Shown: in pieces, positions 36,339-45,254 of the stretch
Layout: every line of letters starts with the position of its first letter
How positions within the stretch are numbered: the stretch's first letter is position 1
Assembly (NCBI RefSeq): GCF_020524905.1
Contig: NZ_JAIVKI010000003.1
Span: 124,001 to 188,000 of the forward strand
Length of the DNA: 64,000 bases
Reading direction: 5' to 3'
Source of the DNA: Microbulbifer variabilis
Lineage (GTDB): Bacteria > Pseudomonadota > Gammaproteobacteria > Pseudomonadales > Cellvibrionaceae
Notes under the pieces: generated by a model
Database searches by the model: none
What the model was told of the DNA's origin: nothing
What the model saw: only the letters and a program-made list of their open reading frames with translations
Program-made: the position numbers and the translations under genes

Positions 36339-38657
36339 TCACTTTTGCGTGATAAAGATTTTACCTACTGACTTGTCGTGGCTCTGGGCAATTACGCGAA
36401 TCTTCAGACCGTAGGGCGTGATCGCGCGGCCGGCATCCGGGATCTCATCGCTGCTAAAGCTTCTGCGATCGCTGAATACACGGTGCGGACGGTTGTCGAT
36501 ATCGCTCATGGTAATGCCGTACTCCTCCAGGAGGTCCAGGTTCAGCTGCTGAGCCCAGTCGACACCGAAGGTGGCATCGTGGATCTGGTAGCGGGTGGAG
36601 GCTACGGAATCATCGCTCCATTTCAGGACCTGTTGGTCTGCATCGACTACACCGAGGAAGCCGTCACCGGGGTGAATGCCGACCCAGTTGTTGTCTTGGC
36701 TGGTGTCTGCATACCAAACCAGCAGACCTTCGTTGTAGGTCAGCATCTGGCCGGCCACATTGATGTGTGCCAGACCTTGGTCTACGCCGCGATGAGTGCG
36801 CCATTCCAGCAGGTAGTAGTGGTCGTGCAGATCGTAGCCGGGGTGGCGACTGAAGCCGGTCAGACTGAAGTCGCCATCGCTCTCCGCATCGTCGAAGAGG
36901 GTGGCTTGGCCGTCGACATTGATAGTGATGTCATCGGCGAACAGGCCAGGGTTGGCTTCATAGCCATCGGTGATATAAGCGATGGACAGGTTGAACTGTT
37001 GGCCGGCGTAGGCGCTCAGGTCAAACTCGGCATCTACCCAGCCACCAGAGCTGCCGGTAATACCGAAGCCTGGGTTTTGGCCGTTGGGGCTGGTATCGGT
37101 AGTGATGTTACCGGGGATGGAGACGAAGCCTTCACCCAGGTCAACCATGACCGCACCGTAGTCCCAATCCTGCTCAATGTCGTACCACACTTTGAAAGTC
37201 AGGCTGGCACTCTGAGCGCTGGTCAGGTCGACAGGGATTACCATGGAGTTCTGCAGGTTGTTGTCACTGCCACTGAAGTAGGCGTACTCACCACTACTGG
37301 GTACGGTTACGACCACTTCCTTCTGAGGCAGATCGATACGGACCGCATCGTTATTGGTGCCCTTGTGTACAGCCTCATCCAACAGGAGTCGGATGCCTCG
37401 GCGGGGGATGTCTTCCAGGGCGATAGTTTCGCCGTGTAGCCAGTTACCGTCGTGGTTGGTTTGCAGGTATTCCTTCGCCCAAGCGGAGAAACCTGTGGGT
37501 TCAGAACCCGGAATAGTACCGGCCCAGCTGCCGCTGGACATAATCGACCAGGAGGAGATGGGCTCACCGCGGCCGGAGCCATCGGTATCGTATTCATCAG
37601 GCAAGCCCAGGTCGTGGCCATACTCGTGGCTGACGACACCGGCTGCCGCATCGGCGGGCTGAACTGTGTAGTCGTAGGCAGCCATGGTGCCGCCCCAATA
37701 GTCCACTTCTGAGGTAGTGCCTTCAATGGAGTAAATATCACCGAGGTTCCAACGGTGTGCCCAGATGGCGTCCTCACCCAACTGGCCGCCACCGGCCTCT
37801 TCACCCACGGAGGAGTGGAAAATCATGATGTGGTCAACGAGGCCATCGGCCTCCCAGAAGTCGCCGTCGCCATCCAGGTCATAGCGATCTTCGATATCGA
37901 AGTCGGCCAGATTAACGTTGGGGTCTGCAGCGGCGGCTTGCAGTGCTTCGCGCACCAGAGCGCGAGCATCACCGTCTTCGTTATTGCCGTAGAAAGCCGC
38001 CGGCTGACTGGCGGTGTACCAGCCCGCAACAGAACCTTCTACGGAGTAGCTGTAGCCGGACTGCTGCCAGTAAAACTGTTGCATAGAAAGCAGGTTTTCA
38101 CCCTGCGGACCAGTGAAGCCCTGTTGGGAGAACAGTAGGTTTGAATAATGTTCCGCGGCGTAATCCGCGTAGTACATATCCGTTTCCCCAGGCTCAATGC
38201 TGTTGTGAGGGAAATCGGGGAAGTCCATCAGGATCGCGAGAACTTTTGCTGTACGTACTTCGCCTTCGTAATTTTCAAGTTGAATAGGGGCCGGTGCGCG
38301 GCCATGACCATGAAAACGCCCCTTGCCTTTACCACGTCCTAATCTAGGATGCTTGCCGCCACGGGCGTGCTTCATCATTTGTACCGTTTCACTGGACAAA
38401 TCCTGAGGAAGACTTTGGTTTTGTTTGGCACGCTCTTTCAGGAACTGGTGCAGAGTGCGCTCGGCTTCGCCGATGGATGCATTTTTACTAATGCGGCCTG
38501 AACGCTTTAGCATATCGATCAGCTTGGCTTCATTAGCGATTACCAAGTCGAGTTGATTACCACCTTGCACTTGTGGTGAGGGGGCAGCATAGCTGTTCGC
38601 AGCCATCAGGCTGAGAGCAAGCGCGCTGACTGGCAGCAGACTATTAACTTTTAGCAT
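36339..38657 (-). CDS. Secreted M6-family metalloprotease (immune inhibitor A-like)
   Basis: A 772-residue secreted zinc protease. A signal peptide (LLPVSALALSLMAANSYAA) precedes a propeptide with a Lys/Arg/Gly/His-rich stretch (about 95-120). The zinc motif HEYGHDLGLPDEYD starts near residue 343, followed by a Met-turn-like SWSIMSSGSW, both typical of InhA/M6 enzymes. The C-terminal half has beta-sandwich features (YFSGSDNNLQNSMVIPVDL and repeated Asp/Gly loops). Bacillus InhA degrades host antimicrobial proteins; here nutrient proteolysis is equally possible. It has its own structured leader and terminator. Confidence 0.92.
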   Translation of the reverse strand: MLKVNSLLPVSALALSLMAANSYAAPSPQVQGGNQLDLVIANEAKLIDMLKRSGRISKNASIGEAERTLHQFLKERAKQNQSLPQDLSSETVQMMKHARGGKHPRLGRGKGKGRFHGHGRAPAPIQLENYEGEVRTAKVLAILMDFPDFPHNSIEPGETDMYYADYAAEHYSNLLFSQQGFTGPQGENLLSMQQFYWQQSGYSYSVEGSVAGWYTASQPAAFYGNNEDGDARALVREALQAAAADPNVNLADFDIEDRYDLDGDGDFWEADGLVDHIMIFHSSVGEEAGGGQLGEDAIWAHRWNLGDIYSIEGTTSEVDYWGGTMAAYDYTVQPADAAAGVVSHEYGHDLGLPDEYDTDGSGRGEPISSWSIMSSGSWAGTIPGSEPTGFSAWAKEYLQTNHDGNWLHGETIALEDIPRRGIRLLLDEAVHKGTNNDAVRIDLPQKEVVVTVPSSGEYAYFSGSDNNLQNSMVIPVDLTSAQSASLTFKVWYDIEQDWDYGAVMVDLGEGFVSIPGNITTDTSPNGQNPGFGITGSSGGWVDAEFDLSAYAGQQFNLSIAYITDGYEANPGLFADDITINVDGQATLFDDAESDGDFSLTGFSRHPGYDLHDHYYLLEWRTHRGVDQGLAHINVAGQMLTYNEGLLVWYADTSQDNNWVGIHPGDGFLGVVDADQQVLKWSDDSVASTRYQIHDATFGVDWAQQLNLDLLEEYGITMSDIDNRPHRVFSDRRSFSSDEIPDAGRAITPYGLKIRVIAQSHDKSVGKIFITQK

Positions 38658-38682
38658 TGATCCCTTCTTTCATTTTTGTTTT

Positions 38683-38749
38683 AAAAAACGAACGGTTCGG
38701 GGAAAATTTTAAATGTGGGGGCACTGAGCCAGTGCGCTACCCGAACCGT
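38683..38749 (-). promoter_or_regulatory. Nested hairpins in the leader of the M6 protease gene
   Basis: CCCGAACCGT (38740-38749) and ACGGTTCGGG (38692-38701) form a perfect 10-base-pair outer stem enclosing a second hairpin, GCACTG-AGC-CAGTGC (38721-38735). Read on the minus strand, the outer stem is followed after three bases by TTTTTT (38688-38683), about 25 bases before the protease start. It could be an attenuator for the protease or the late terminator of the upstream kinase operon. Confidence 0.5.
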
Positions 38750-38762
38750 ATAGGCCGGCTGT

Positions 38763-38800
38763 AATTTACAGATGGCACATAAATTTACAAACGGCACATA
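38763..38800. repeat. 19-bp tandem direct repeat upstream of the M6 protease
   Basis: AATTTACAGATGGCACATA (38763-38781) is followed directly by AATTTACAAACGGCACATA (38782-38800), with two differences in 19 bases. It lies about 105-145 bases upstream of the protease start, a fitting place for an operator bound by a protein on one helix face. Confidence 0.6.
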
Positions 38801-38991
38801 TAGTTCAACGAAGGAGAAGTAGGGGGCCGCAATAAAATTTTTGTGATGTTATTGGCAATCTTTGTGTCTACCGATTAATAAAGGTTTGGTGGCGACTAGC
38901 GGGAGGATAATTAAGTATTTGTTCCATTCAAATTTATTTAATTAGATTTATTTTTTTTGTTTTCTTGTTTATTTAAACTGAAAGCTTGAAT

Positions 38992-40317
38992 CTAGGGTTG
39001 TTTCGCCCAGGGTAGCCAAAGAGAAATCTGTAGACCCCCGCCGTTGCGATTCATCAATTGAATACGACCTCCGTGGGCGTCGACAATTTCTCTACAAAGA
39101 GCGAGTCCCAAGCCGACTCCTTGTTCTTTGGTTGAAAAGAAAGGTAGCAACGCCTGCTGTAAAACTTTTTCACTCATGCCACAGCCACGGTCGGCAATAA
39201 TTAACTGCTGACCCAGGCCATCGGTGCGAATCGATAGTTCGATATCTTCGTTACTGGAGCCCGCTTCACGAGAATTTTTGATTAAATTGAGTAAAGCATG
39301 CTCAATTTGCACCGGATCGAAGTATCCTGTACGCGTAGGCAGTACACCTTTTAAAACAAATTCCTGTAAGGGAGCGATGCGTTCGATAAGTTCTCGCCAA
39401 CTCACTGGTTCACAGCTGGGAGATGGTAACTTGGCAAAGCTGGCGTAGCCCTGGGTGAACTCGGTGAGGTGTTTGCAGCGTTCCGCAATAATATCGAAAA
39501 CCTTTTCAAGCGCCGTGGTTTTTTCTGGTTTGTCAATCAGCATTTTGCCTGAGTGGGCTAGAGAAGAGATGGGAGCCAGTGAGTTATTTAATTCATGGCT
39601 GATTAGGCGTATCACTTTTTTCCAAACCTCTACTTCCGCCTTGGTGAGTTCCTTTGTCATCTCGCGCAGAACAATCAAGCGGTGCTTATGGGCGTTGAGC
39701 ACAAATGTGCTGTTGCCGATATGCATGGAATGGCTGCCAGTTTTATCCGTGTAGTTAAACAGGCCGTTTTCCCAGTTTTGTATGGCGCTGGCAATTTCTT
39801 TCGGGCTGTTGGGAAGCAACTTTTGTAGCAGTAAACCCTGAATGGGTCTCCCCGCATTGAGTAATTTTTTAGCGCTGCTGTTGGAATAAATAATATGGTC
39901 ACTCTGGTCCACCAGGAGCAAAGCCTGGGGTGAGCTTTGTATCACAGTGTCTAGCAGCAATTCTCGCTGATATATATGGGCGCGCTCGCGCCTAAGGTGC
40001 TCGCCGATATCATTGTATAAATTAGTAATTTGGCACAGTTCTATATCCCGAGGGGGGACCAGTGAAATAGAAAAGTCACCGTCACGGAAGTTGAGCAATC
40101 CACCTTGAAGGGATTTCAGAGTGGTGGTTAGGGGCTTCAGTGCCAAGCGTACCAGGCTGATGAGGGTACAAATGCCCAGGAAAAGGCCCAGGGCCCAAGA
40201 GAGGCGGGAGTCCAGGCCAATAAAGCTTAATAACCACGGGAGCCCCGCGGCGATGGCTAGAGCCAGTGTGGAATAGGTGAGGATACGCCCTTCCAAAGAA
40301 AAATATTTAGACATCAA
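38992..40317 (-). CDS. Sensor histidine kinase (NtrY/NtrB-like)
   Basis: Membrane sensor kinase of 441 residues. Two N-terminal membrane helices (about 12-33 and 40-60) have almost no periplasmic loop between them. A PAS-like domain (about 120-220, SSPQALLLVDQSDHIIYSNSSAKKLL) follows. The phospho-acceptor is His241 in RLISHELNNSLAPISSLAHSG. ATPase boxes are NLIKNSREAG, ADRGCGM and FFSTKEQGVGLGLALCREI. Its start overlaps the response-regulator stop by four bases, so the two are a coupled pair. Both lie downstream of the ABC export genes. Confidence 0.93.
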   Translation of the reverse strand: MMSKYFSLEGRILTYSTLALAIAAGLPWLLSFIGLDSRLSWALGLFLGICTLISLVRLALKPLTTTLKSLQGGLLNFRDGDFSISLVPPRDIELCQITNLYNDIGEHLRRERAHIYQRELLLDTVIQSSPQALLLVDQSDHIIYSNSSAKKLLNAGRPIQGLLLQKLLPNSPKEIASAIQNWENGLFNYTDKTGSHSMHIGNSTFVLNAHKHRLIVLREMTKELTKAEVEVWKKVIRLISHELNNSLAPISSLAHSGKMLIDKPEKTTALEKVFDIIAERCKHLTEFTQGYASFAKLPSPSCEPVSWRELIERIAPLQEFVLKGVLPTRTGYFDPVQIEHALLNLIKNSREAGSSNEDIELSIRTDGLGQQLIIADRGCGMSEKVLQQALLPFFSTKEQGVGLGLALCREIVDAHGGRIQLMNRNGGGLQISLWLPWAKQP

Positions 40318-41666
40318 TAGGGAATACCATGTTTTTCCAGTCGGCGATACAGTGCCTGGCGGCTCATACCCAGCTCCCTGGCGGCCTGGGCAATAATGCC
40401 ATTACAGCTGGCCAAGATCTGTTGTAGGAGTTCGCGGCTGGGCTCGAAATGTATTTCGGCCCTGTCCATTGGGGCCTGCTCCGGCAGGGCCAGTAGCGCT
40501 TCATCTATTGTGTCCCCGCGGCAGAGAACCGAAGCTCGCTGCATAACATTTTGCAGTTCACGTACATTGCCGGGCCATTGGTAACGGGTTAGCGCGGTCA
40601 CCGCTTGGGGTGAGAGTTTTTTTGAGCTGCTGTTTTCCTGTAAAAAATTTATGGCTAGCGGGGCTATATCCTCGGGGCGCTCACACAGAGGTGGGAGACG
40701 TAACTCAATCACATTCAGTCGGTAGAACAGGTCCTGGCGAAAGCTGCCATTGGCGATGGCTTGGGGCAGATCACTATTGGTAGCACTGATCACCCGTACC
40801 TTAGCCTTGCGGGTTTGACTGCTGCCGAGGCGCTGGAACTCGCCGGTTTGCAATACGCGCAATAATTTTACCTGCCCACTGGCAGAGAGTTCACCGATTT
40901 CGTCGAGAAATAAGGTACCGCCATCGGCGGCCTCGAAGCGCCCTTCACGGGGCTTATTACCAGCGCCTGTGTAGGCTCCCGGCTCGGCGCCAAACAGTTC
41001 CGCCTCCATTAAATCTTCCGGTAGAGCGCCCACATTGATCTTCACAAAGGGCCCGTTACGCAGCTGCGAGTTGGCCTGCACAATCTCAGCAACCTTTTCC
41101 TTGCCGGCGCCATTGGGTCCCGTGATTAGTACCGGGACATCGGATTTAGCCACTTGGGTGGCCATCTCCAGCAGTTGTTGCATCTTGTCGCTGCGATAGA
41201 TGATATCGCACAAGTTGAACATGTCCTGTAACTCTCTACGAGCATTTATGGCCTGCTGTTGTGATGCCCGTTGACGTTTTTGAAGCTCGCCCAATTCCAG
41301 CAGATTGTTAATAGTTGAGACCAGCTTGTTGTCATCCCAGGGTTTGCCCAGGTAATCGGCAGCGCCAGCACGGACCAGTTCCACCGCCATTTCCAGTTGG
41401 GTCCATGCGGTCAATAAAATAATGGGCAGGTCAGGGTTGATTTCGCGAATGGCAAAAAATAGTTCGCGCCCCTCCTCACCAGAGGTGGTATCCGCGGTGA
41501 AATTCATATCCTGGATGACCAGGCTGATATCCCTGTTTTCTCGCAGTAATTGCAGGCCCGCCTGGGGTGTAATGGCACAGAGTGGCTGTAGGTCATGTAG
41601 TGACAGCAATATTTCGAGGGCCGAGACGATAACGCTGTTATCGTCGATGATGAGTATTTTATCCAT
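40314..41666 (-). CDS. Sigma-54-dependent response regulator (NtrC family)
   Basis: A 450-residue activator. The receiver domain (1-120) has Asp8/Asp9, phospho-acceptor Asp53 (VIQDMNF), Thr86 and Lys108 (GKPWDD). The AAA+ domain has Walker A GPNGAGKEKVAE, the sigma-54 contact loop as GAYTGA, and Walker B GGTLFLDEIGEL. A Fis-type helix-turn-helix ends the protein (GIIAQAARELGMSRQALYRRLEKHGI). The ATG at 41666 (MDKILIIDD) is preferred to the in-frame TTG at 41681. It pairs with the downstream kinase and is the likely activator of the sigma-54 promoter at 46639-46655. Confidence 0.95.
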   Translation of the reverse strand: MDKILIIDDNSVIVSALEILLSLHDLQPLCAITPQAGLQLLRENRDISLVIQDMNFTADTTSGEEGRELFFAIREINPDLPIILLTAWTQLEMAVELVRAGAADYLGKPWDDNKLVSTINNLLELGELQKRQRASQQQAINARRELQDMFNLCDIIYRSDKMQQLLEMATQVAKSDVPVLITGPNGAGKEKVAEIVQANSQLRNGPFVKINVGALPEDLMEAELFGAEPGAYTGAGNKPREGRFEAADGGTLFLDEIGELSASGQVKLLRVLQTGEFQRLGSSQTRKAKVRVISATNSDLPQAIANGSFRQDLFYRLNVIELRLPPLCERPEDIAPLAINFLQENSSSKKLSPQAVTALTRYQWPGNVRELQNVMQRASVLCRGDTIDEALLALPEQAPMDRAEIHFEPSRELLQQILASCNGIIAQAARELGMSRQALYRRLEKHGIPY

Positions 41667-41911
41667 AAGACTGAGGGGCAATTTGTATGCTGCCCATTAT
41701 GCAATGTGTAGGTGGTAAGGGGGAACTGTAGTAGGAGCTGTATTCGAACCCCGGCCATAGGGAGAACCAAAGTGCTATTAACTACAGGTTATTTTTGGCG
41801 GATTGATGATCAAAACTCAATACCCTGGCGAGCCTCCACTGACCATCCACTTTTTACCAGCGATGGGTGGCCAGACTCTTGGTTGAGCCTGGCCACCAAT
41901 CCCAACTTAAT

Positions 41912-43117
41912 TTAAACACTCCGTGTGGCGGTTGCGGGGGAGATATTGGCCGCACGCAGGGCTGGCGCCAGTGCAGCAGTGAGGCTAACAACCAATACCA
42001 GCAGGGCACAGATGGAGAGAGGGACCAGAGTCAGTACCGGCTGGGAATAATCGCGCACCATATACTGATTAACAATTAGGGCTGCGGCACTGCCCAGGGC
42101 GATACCGGTAACGGCAATCAGACTGTTTTCAACTAGGAAATAGCGGCTGATATTACTGCGGGTAGCTCCCAATGCCCGCTTTACACCAATTTGCTTAGCG
42201 CGCTGATTAATCCAGAAAATTGTCAGGCCGACAATCCCCAGTGCTACGATAAAGCTGAGCGTGGCCGCAACAATGGATAACACTTTCACCATTAAGTTAT
42301 CGCCTGCATAGCTGCGAGCGACATACTCTGAAAGAATTCTGGTTTTAATGACTCTCTGAGGGTCCCTTTCAGATAGTTTTTCTACTAAGGTTTTTAATAC
42401 TTCATCGCGCTTGCCTGGCTCGGCGCGTACTAAATAATTGATGTCCTGAGTATTTCTGGCAATGGGGAAAAAGGCCACATTACCTGCTTTTGACCAGTCC
42501 ACCCAGGCGCCCAGATGCCGCTCTACAACACCGATGATTTCTATTGGGTGGGAGTCACCATCATAAAGGGGCTTTCCAATTGGATCCTGACCGGGATAGA
42601 TATTTTCAGCGAACTGCTGAGTAATAACTGCGACATTAACATCCCGAATTTCACTCGGATCATAATATTGCATTTCAGTATTGGTAAAGTTTCGCCCCGC
42701 CACTAATTTTAAGCCCAGGGTATTAATAAAATTTGGGTCTGTATTGTAACGGTTAGAGTTTTCTCCACCGACTTTCTGGTTTGGTTGAGTGTAAAAAGTG
42801 CCAGCGGAGCCAGATTGGGATAAAGGCACTTGATTGGTAACGGTTGCATCTTTAACGAGAGGTAGCTTTCGCAGTAAATCCATATCTGCAGAAATCGCTC
42901 CAATCATGTCGTAGTCCTGGGGGATCGCCATAACGTTGATGGCAATAATCTCTTCTACGGCAATACCGGTTGGCCTACCTATTTTTTCAATTCGTTCCTG
43001 AATAATAATGACAATGTTACTGATAATTGCCAATGTCAATGCAAGCTGCAAAGATATAAGTAAGGCAGGAACTTTGTTACGCCAGAGGGCGGATAACATG
43101 GGTTGTAATTCAAGCAT
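41912..43117 (-). CDS. ABC transporter permease, FtsX/MacB type (second)
   Basis: A 401-residue inner-membrane subunit with one N-terminal helix (about 19-38), a large periplasmic domain (MacB-PCD, about 40-265) and three C-terminal helices typical of FtsX. The conserved segment INQRAKQIGVKRALGATRSNISRYFLVENSLIAVTGIALG links the helices. It lies 10 bases after the first permease, so the pair should form a heterodimer. The 245 bases after it, before the response regulator, hold a 9-base-pair hairpin (41866-41897) and no gene. Confidence 0.9.
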   Translation of the reverse strand: MLELQPMLSALWRNKVPALLISLQLALTLAIISNIVIIIQERIEKIGRPTGIAVEEIIAINVMAIPQDYDMIGAISADMDLLRKLPLVKDATVTNQVPLSQSGSAGTFYTQPNQKVGGENSNRYNTDPNFINTLGLKLVAGRNFTNTEMQYYDPSEIRDVNVAVITQQFAENIYPGQDPIGKPLYDGDSHPIEIIGVVERHLGAWVDWSKAGNVAFFPIARNTQDINYLVRAEPGKRDEVLKTLVEKLSERDPQRVIKTRILSEYVARSYAGDNLMVKVLSIVAATLSFIVALGIVGLTIFWINQRAKQIGVKRALGATRSNISRYFLVENSLIAVTGIALGSAAALIVNQYMVRDYSQPVLTLVPLSICALLVLVVSLTAALAPALRAANISPATATRSV

Positions 43118-43126
43118 GACTCGTCC

Positions 43127-44443
43127 TTACTGGGTTTTCAGGTAAATGGAAGGGTTAGTGCGACTGATACGCCAAGCTGGGTAAAGCCCTGCCAACAGGC
43201 TTGCAATTAGAGCGAGTCCGATTGCTGCAGCCACCATCACCCAATCGATCCTGGCGACCGTATCCAGTTGTCCCATCGCCAAATAACGGATTCCACTAAT
43301 GCCCATAAAAGCGAGTAAAATACCGGCTATCCCACCGAGAATGCCGATGGTAGAGCTTTCAATGAGGTGCTGTGTGAAGATAGCATTGCGGCTGGCACCA
43401 AGTGCACGGCGCACGCCCGCTTCGGGCGCCTTGCGCAGAAACTTGGCGAGTAATAGAGCTACCGCGTTGATAACGCAAACTAACAGAAAAGCCAGGGATA
43501 CCCAGCCCAGTACGCGATTGTCATCGCTGAGTACTTCGTTGAGAACCAACCACTCGGAAGGTTTACTCAGAGCAAACTTTAATGGTCGCTCGAAGCGCCC
43601 CTGGTCCTTTTGTCCTTGAATATACGCGGTTAGGAAGCTTTCGTACCCGGCTTTCTGTTCGCTATCGCTGAGTTCAACCCAAAATTGAATCCAGACGCTC
43701 TCACTTTGTAGGAAACCCTCGTAGCCTTCTCCTTCTTCACCACTATCCCAGCCATTGGTATTTCCCCAACTATAAATTTCTAGCTTGCGGTGGAGCCCAA
43801 AAGGCACGAACAGGGATTCAACTTCTGCAAAGGAGCTATTATTGACATCGTAAATTTTGGGCGAGGGTTCCCAGGTATCGATAACGCCTATTACGGTAAA
43901 AGGCTGGCTATTTAATACAACAGTTTTACCAACGCTGTTTTCTCCAGAAAATAACTTTTCATTGGTGGCCTTGGACAGCACCACCACCTGCATAGGTGAA
44001 CCGTCCGCAGTTTTCTCCCAAGTGCCGCCGTAAATAAAAGGAACATCGAATAAGCTAAAGAAATCGCGGGTGGTTACGCGGATGTCAGCGGTATAAGGCC
44101 GGATTGCAGAATCCTCCAGTTCCACGGTGAAACCATAGCGGTGCATGGCTACCTGGTGGGTGGGGATATCGGAGCGCAGCAGGGCTTGGGCATCTTTATA
44201 GGTCAGTTGCCAGGGGATTTCGTTAGCGTTATCGTAGGCTTTATTAACATCCCAGCTATCAAGCTGCACTGCAAAAAGTACGTCATCCTTATGCTCAAGA
44301 GCGTTTTGCGACATCATGTAATTAAGGGTGAGCACTGTCATGGAGGCACCTACACCTACCGCGATAGCGGCGACCATCAGCGCACTTAATATCGGTGTAC
44401 TGCGCAGACTGCGCAGTGCCAGTGAAATATAGTATCCAATCAT
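43127..44443 (-). CDS. ABC transporter permease, FtsX/MacB type (first)
   Basis: A 438-residue inner-membrane subunit. An N-terminal helix (about 17-40) is followed by a periplasmic MacB-PCD domain and three C-terminal helices around RKAPEAGVRRALGASRNAIFTQHLIESSTIGILGGIAGI, the signature loop of the FtsX family. The ATG at 44443 follows AAGGAG by 10 bases; the frame is open to 44521 but that part overlaps the ATPase gene. It partners with the second permease, the ATPase and the adaptor in one export complex; the cargo is unknown. Confidence 0.9.
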   Translation of the reverse strand: MIGYYISLALRSLRSTPILSALMVAAIAVGVGASMTVLTLNYMMSQNALEHKDDVLFAVQLDSWDVNKAYDNANEIPWQLTYKDAQALLRSDIPTHQVAMHRYGFTVELEDSAIRPYTADIRVTTRDFFSLFDVPFIYGGTWEKTADGSPMQVVVLSKATNEKLFSGENSVGKTVVLNSQPFTVIGVIDTWEPSPKIYDVNNSSFAEVESLFVPFGLHRKLEIYSWGNTNGWDSGEEGEGYEGFLQSESVWIQFWVELSDSEQKAGYESFLTAYIQGQKDQGRFERPLKFALSKPSEWLVLNEVLSDDNRVLGWVSLAFLLVCVINAVALLLAKFLRKAPEAGVRRALGASRNAIFTQHLIESSTIGILGGIAGILLAFMGISGIRYLAMGQLDTVARIDWVMVAAAIGLALIASLLAGLYPAWRISRTNPSIYLKTQ

Positions 44444-44456
44444 TACTGCAGACTCC

Positions 44457-45158
44457 TTAAGCAGTTGCGGCTTCGGGTTGCTCTGTGAGTGTGCGCAGAT
44501 CGCACACTTGCCCATCCACAATCTGAATATTGCGGTGCGCGCGACGGGCCAGTTCGGGGTCGTGGGTTACCATCACAATAGTGGTGCCCCACTCATTGAT
44601 AAACTCCAATAATTCCATGACCTGACGAGCCATTAGGGAGTCGAGATTTCCGGTGGGTTCATCCGCGAGCAGGAAGCGTGGTTCGCCAGCCAGTGCGCGG
44701 GCGATGGCGACGCGCTGTTGCTGGCCGCCGGACAACTGTGCGGGCAGATGTTTAGCGCGGGCAGAAAGGCCCACTTGCTCCAGAACTTTCTCGATACGCT
44801 TGCGCCGTTCTTTGGCATTAAAGCCGCGATAGCGAAGGGGGACATCGATATTGTCAAACAGATTGAGGTCTGGAATCAGGTTGAACCCCTGAAAAATAAA
44901 TCCAATTTTCTCGTTGCGCAGGCGAGAGCGCTGGCGGTCATTCAGGTTGCTGACATCTTCACTGTCCAGTAAATATTGGCCACCAGTTGGGGTTTCCAAT
45001 AACCCTGCAATATTTAGGAAAGTGGTTTTACCGGAGCCGCTGGGACCGGTGACAGAGACAAATTCCCCTTCCTTTACTTCCAGGCTGAAGTCGCGCAGGG
45101 CGTGGGTTTCAATGGTGTCTGTGCGGAAACTCTTGCGGACGTTATGCATTTTAAGCAT
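44457..45158 (-). CDS. ABC transporter ATPase, MacB/LolD type
   Basis: A 233-residue cytoplasmic ATPase. Motifs are Walker A GPSGSGKTTFLNIAGLLE, Q-loop IFQGFNLIPDLNLFDN, signature LSGGQQQRVAIARALA, Walker B FLLADEPTGNLDS and the switch His in VMVTHDPELAR. It belongs to the group that energises FtsX/MacB permeases. It lies 14 bases before the first permease and 96 bases after the adaptor gene. Confidence 0.95.
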   Translation of the reverse strand: MLKMHNVRKSFRTDTIETHALRDFSLEVKEGEFVSVTGPSGSGKTTFLNIAGLLETPTGGQYLLDSEDVSNLNDRQRSRLRNEKIGFIFQGFNLIPDLNLFDNIDVPLRYRGFNAKERRKRIEKVLEQVGLSARAKHLPAQLSGGQQQRVAIARALAGEPRFLLADEPTGNLDSLMARQVMELLEFINEWGTTIVMVTHDPELARRAHRNIQIVDGQVCDLRTLTEQPEAATA

Positions 45159-45254
45159 GGCGATGTTCCTTGTTTTTCACTGAATTTTTAAATCGTTGAT
45201 TAATAGCTGAAACTGAATGGGTGTAGCTTGCGCGTGTTGAATGTCTTTCTTGGT

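Noticed and set aside
36378-37439. 353-codon plus-strand frame opposite the M6 protease
   Set aside because: Antisense shadow; the protease frame has the signal peptide and zinc motif.
38773-38789. TGGCAC within the tandem repeat as a sigma-54 promoter
   Set aside because: The -12 element reads TTTACA and lacks the invariant GC; it would also point away from the protease.
41866-41897. Hairpin after the second ABC permease as a terminator
   Set aside because: The 9-base-pair stem has no T-run on either strand, so termination is not supported.
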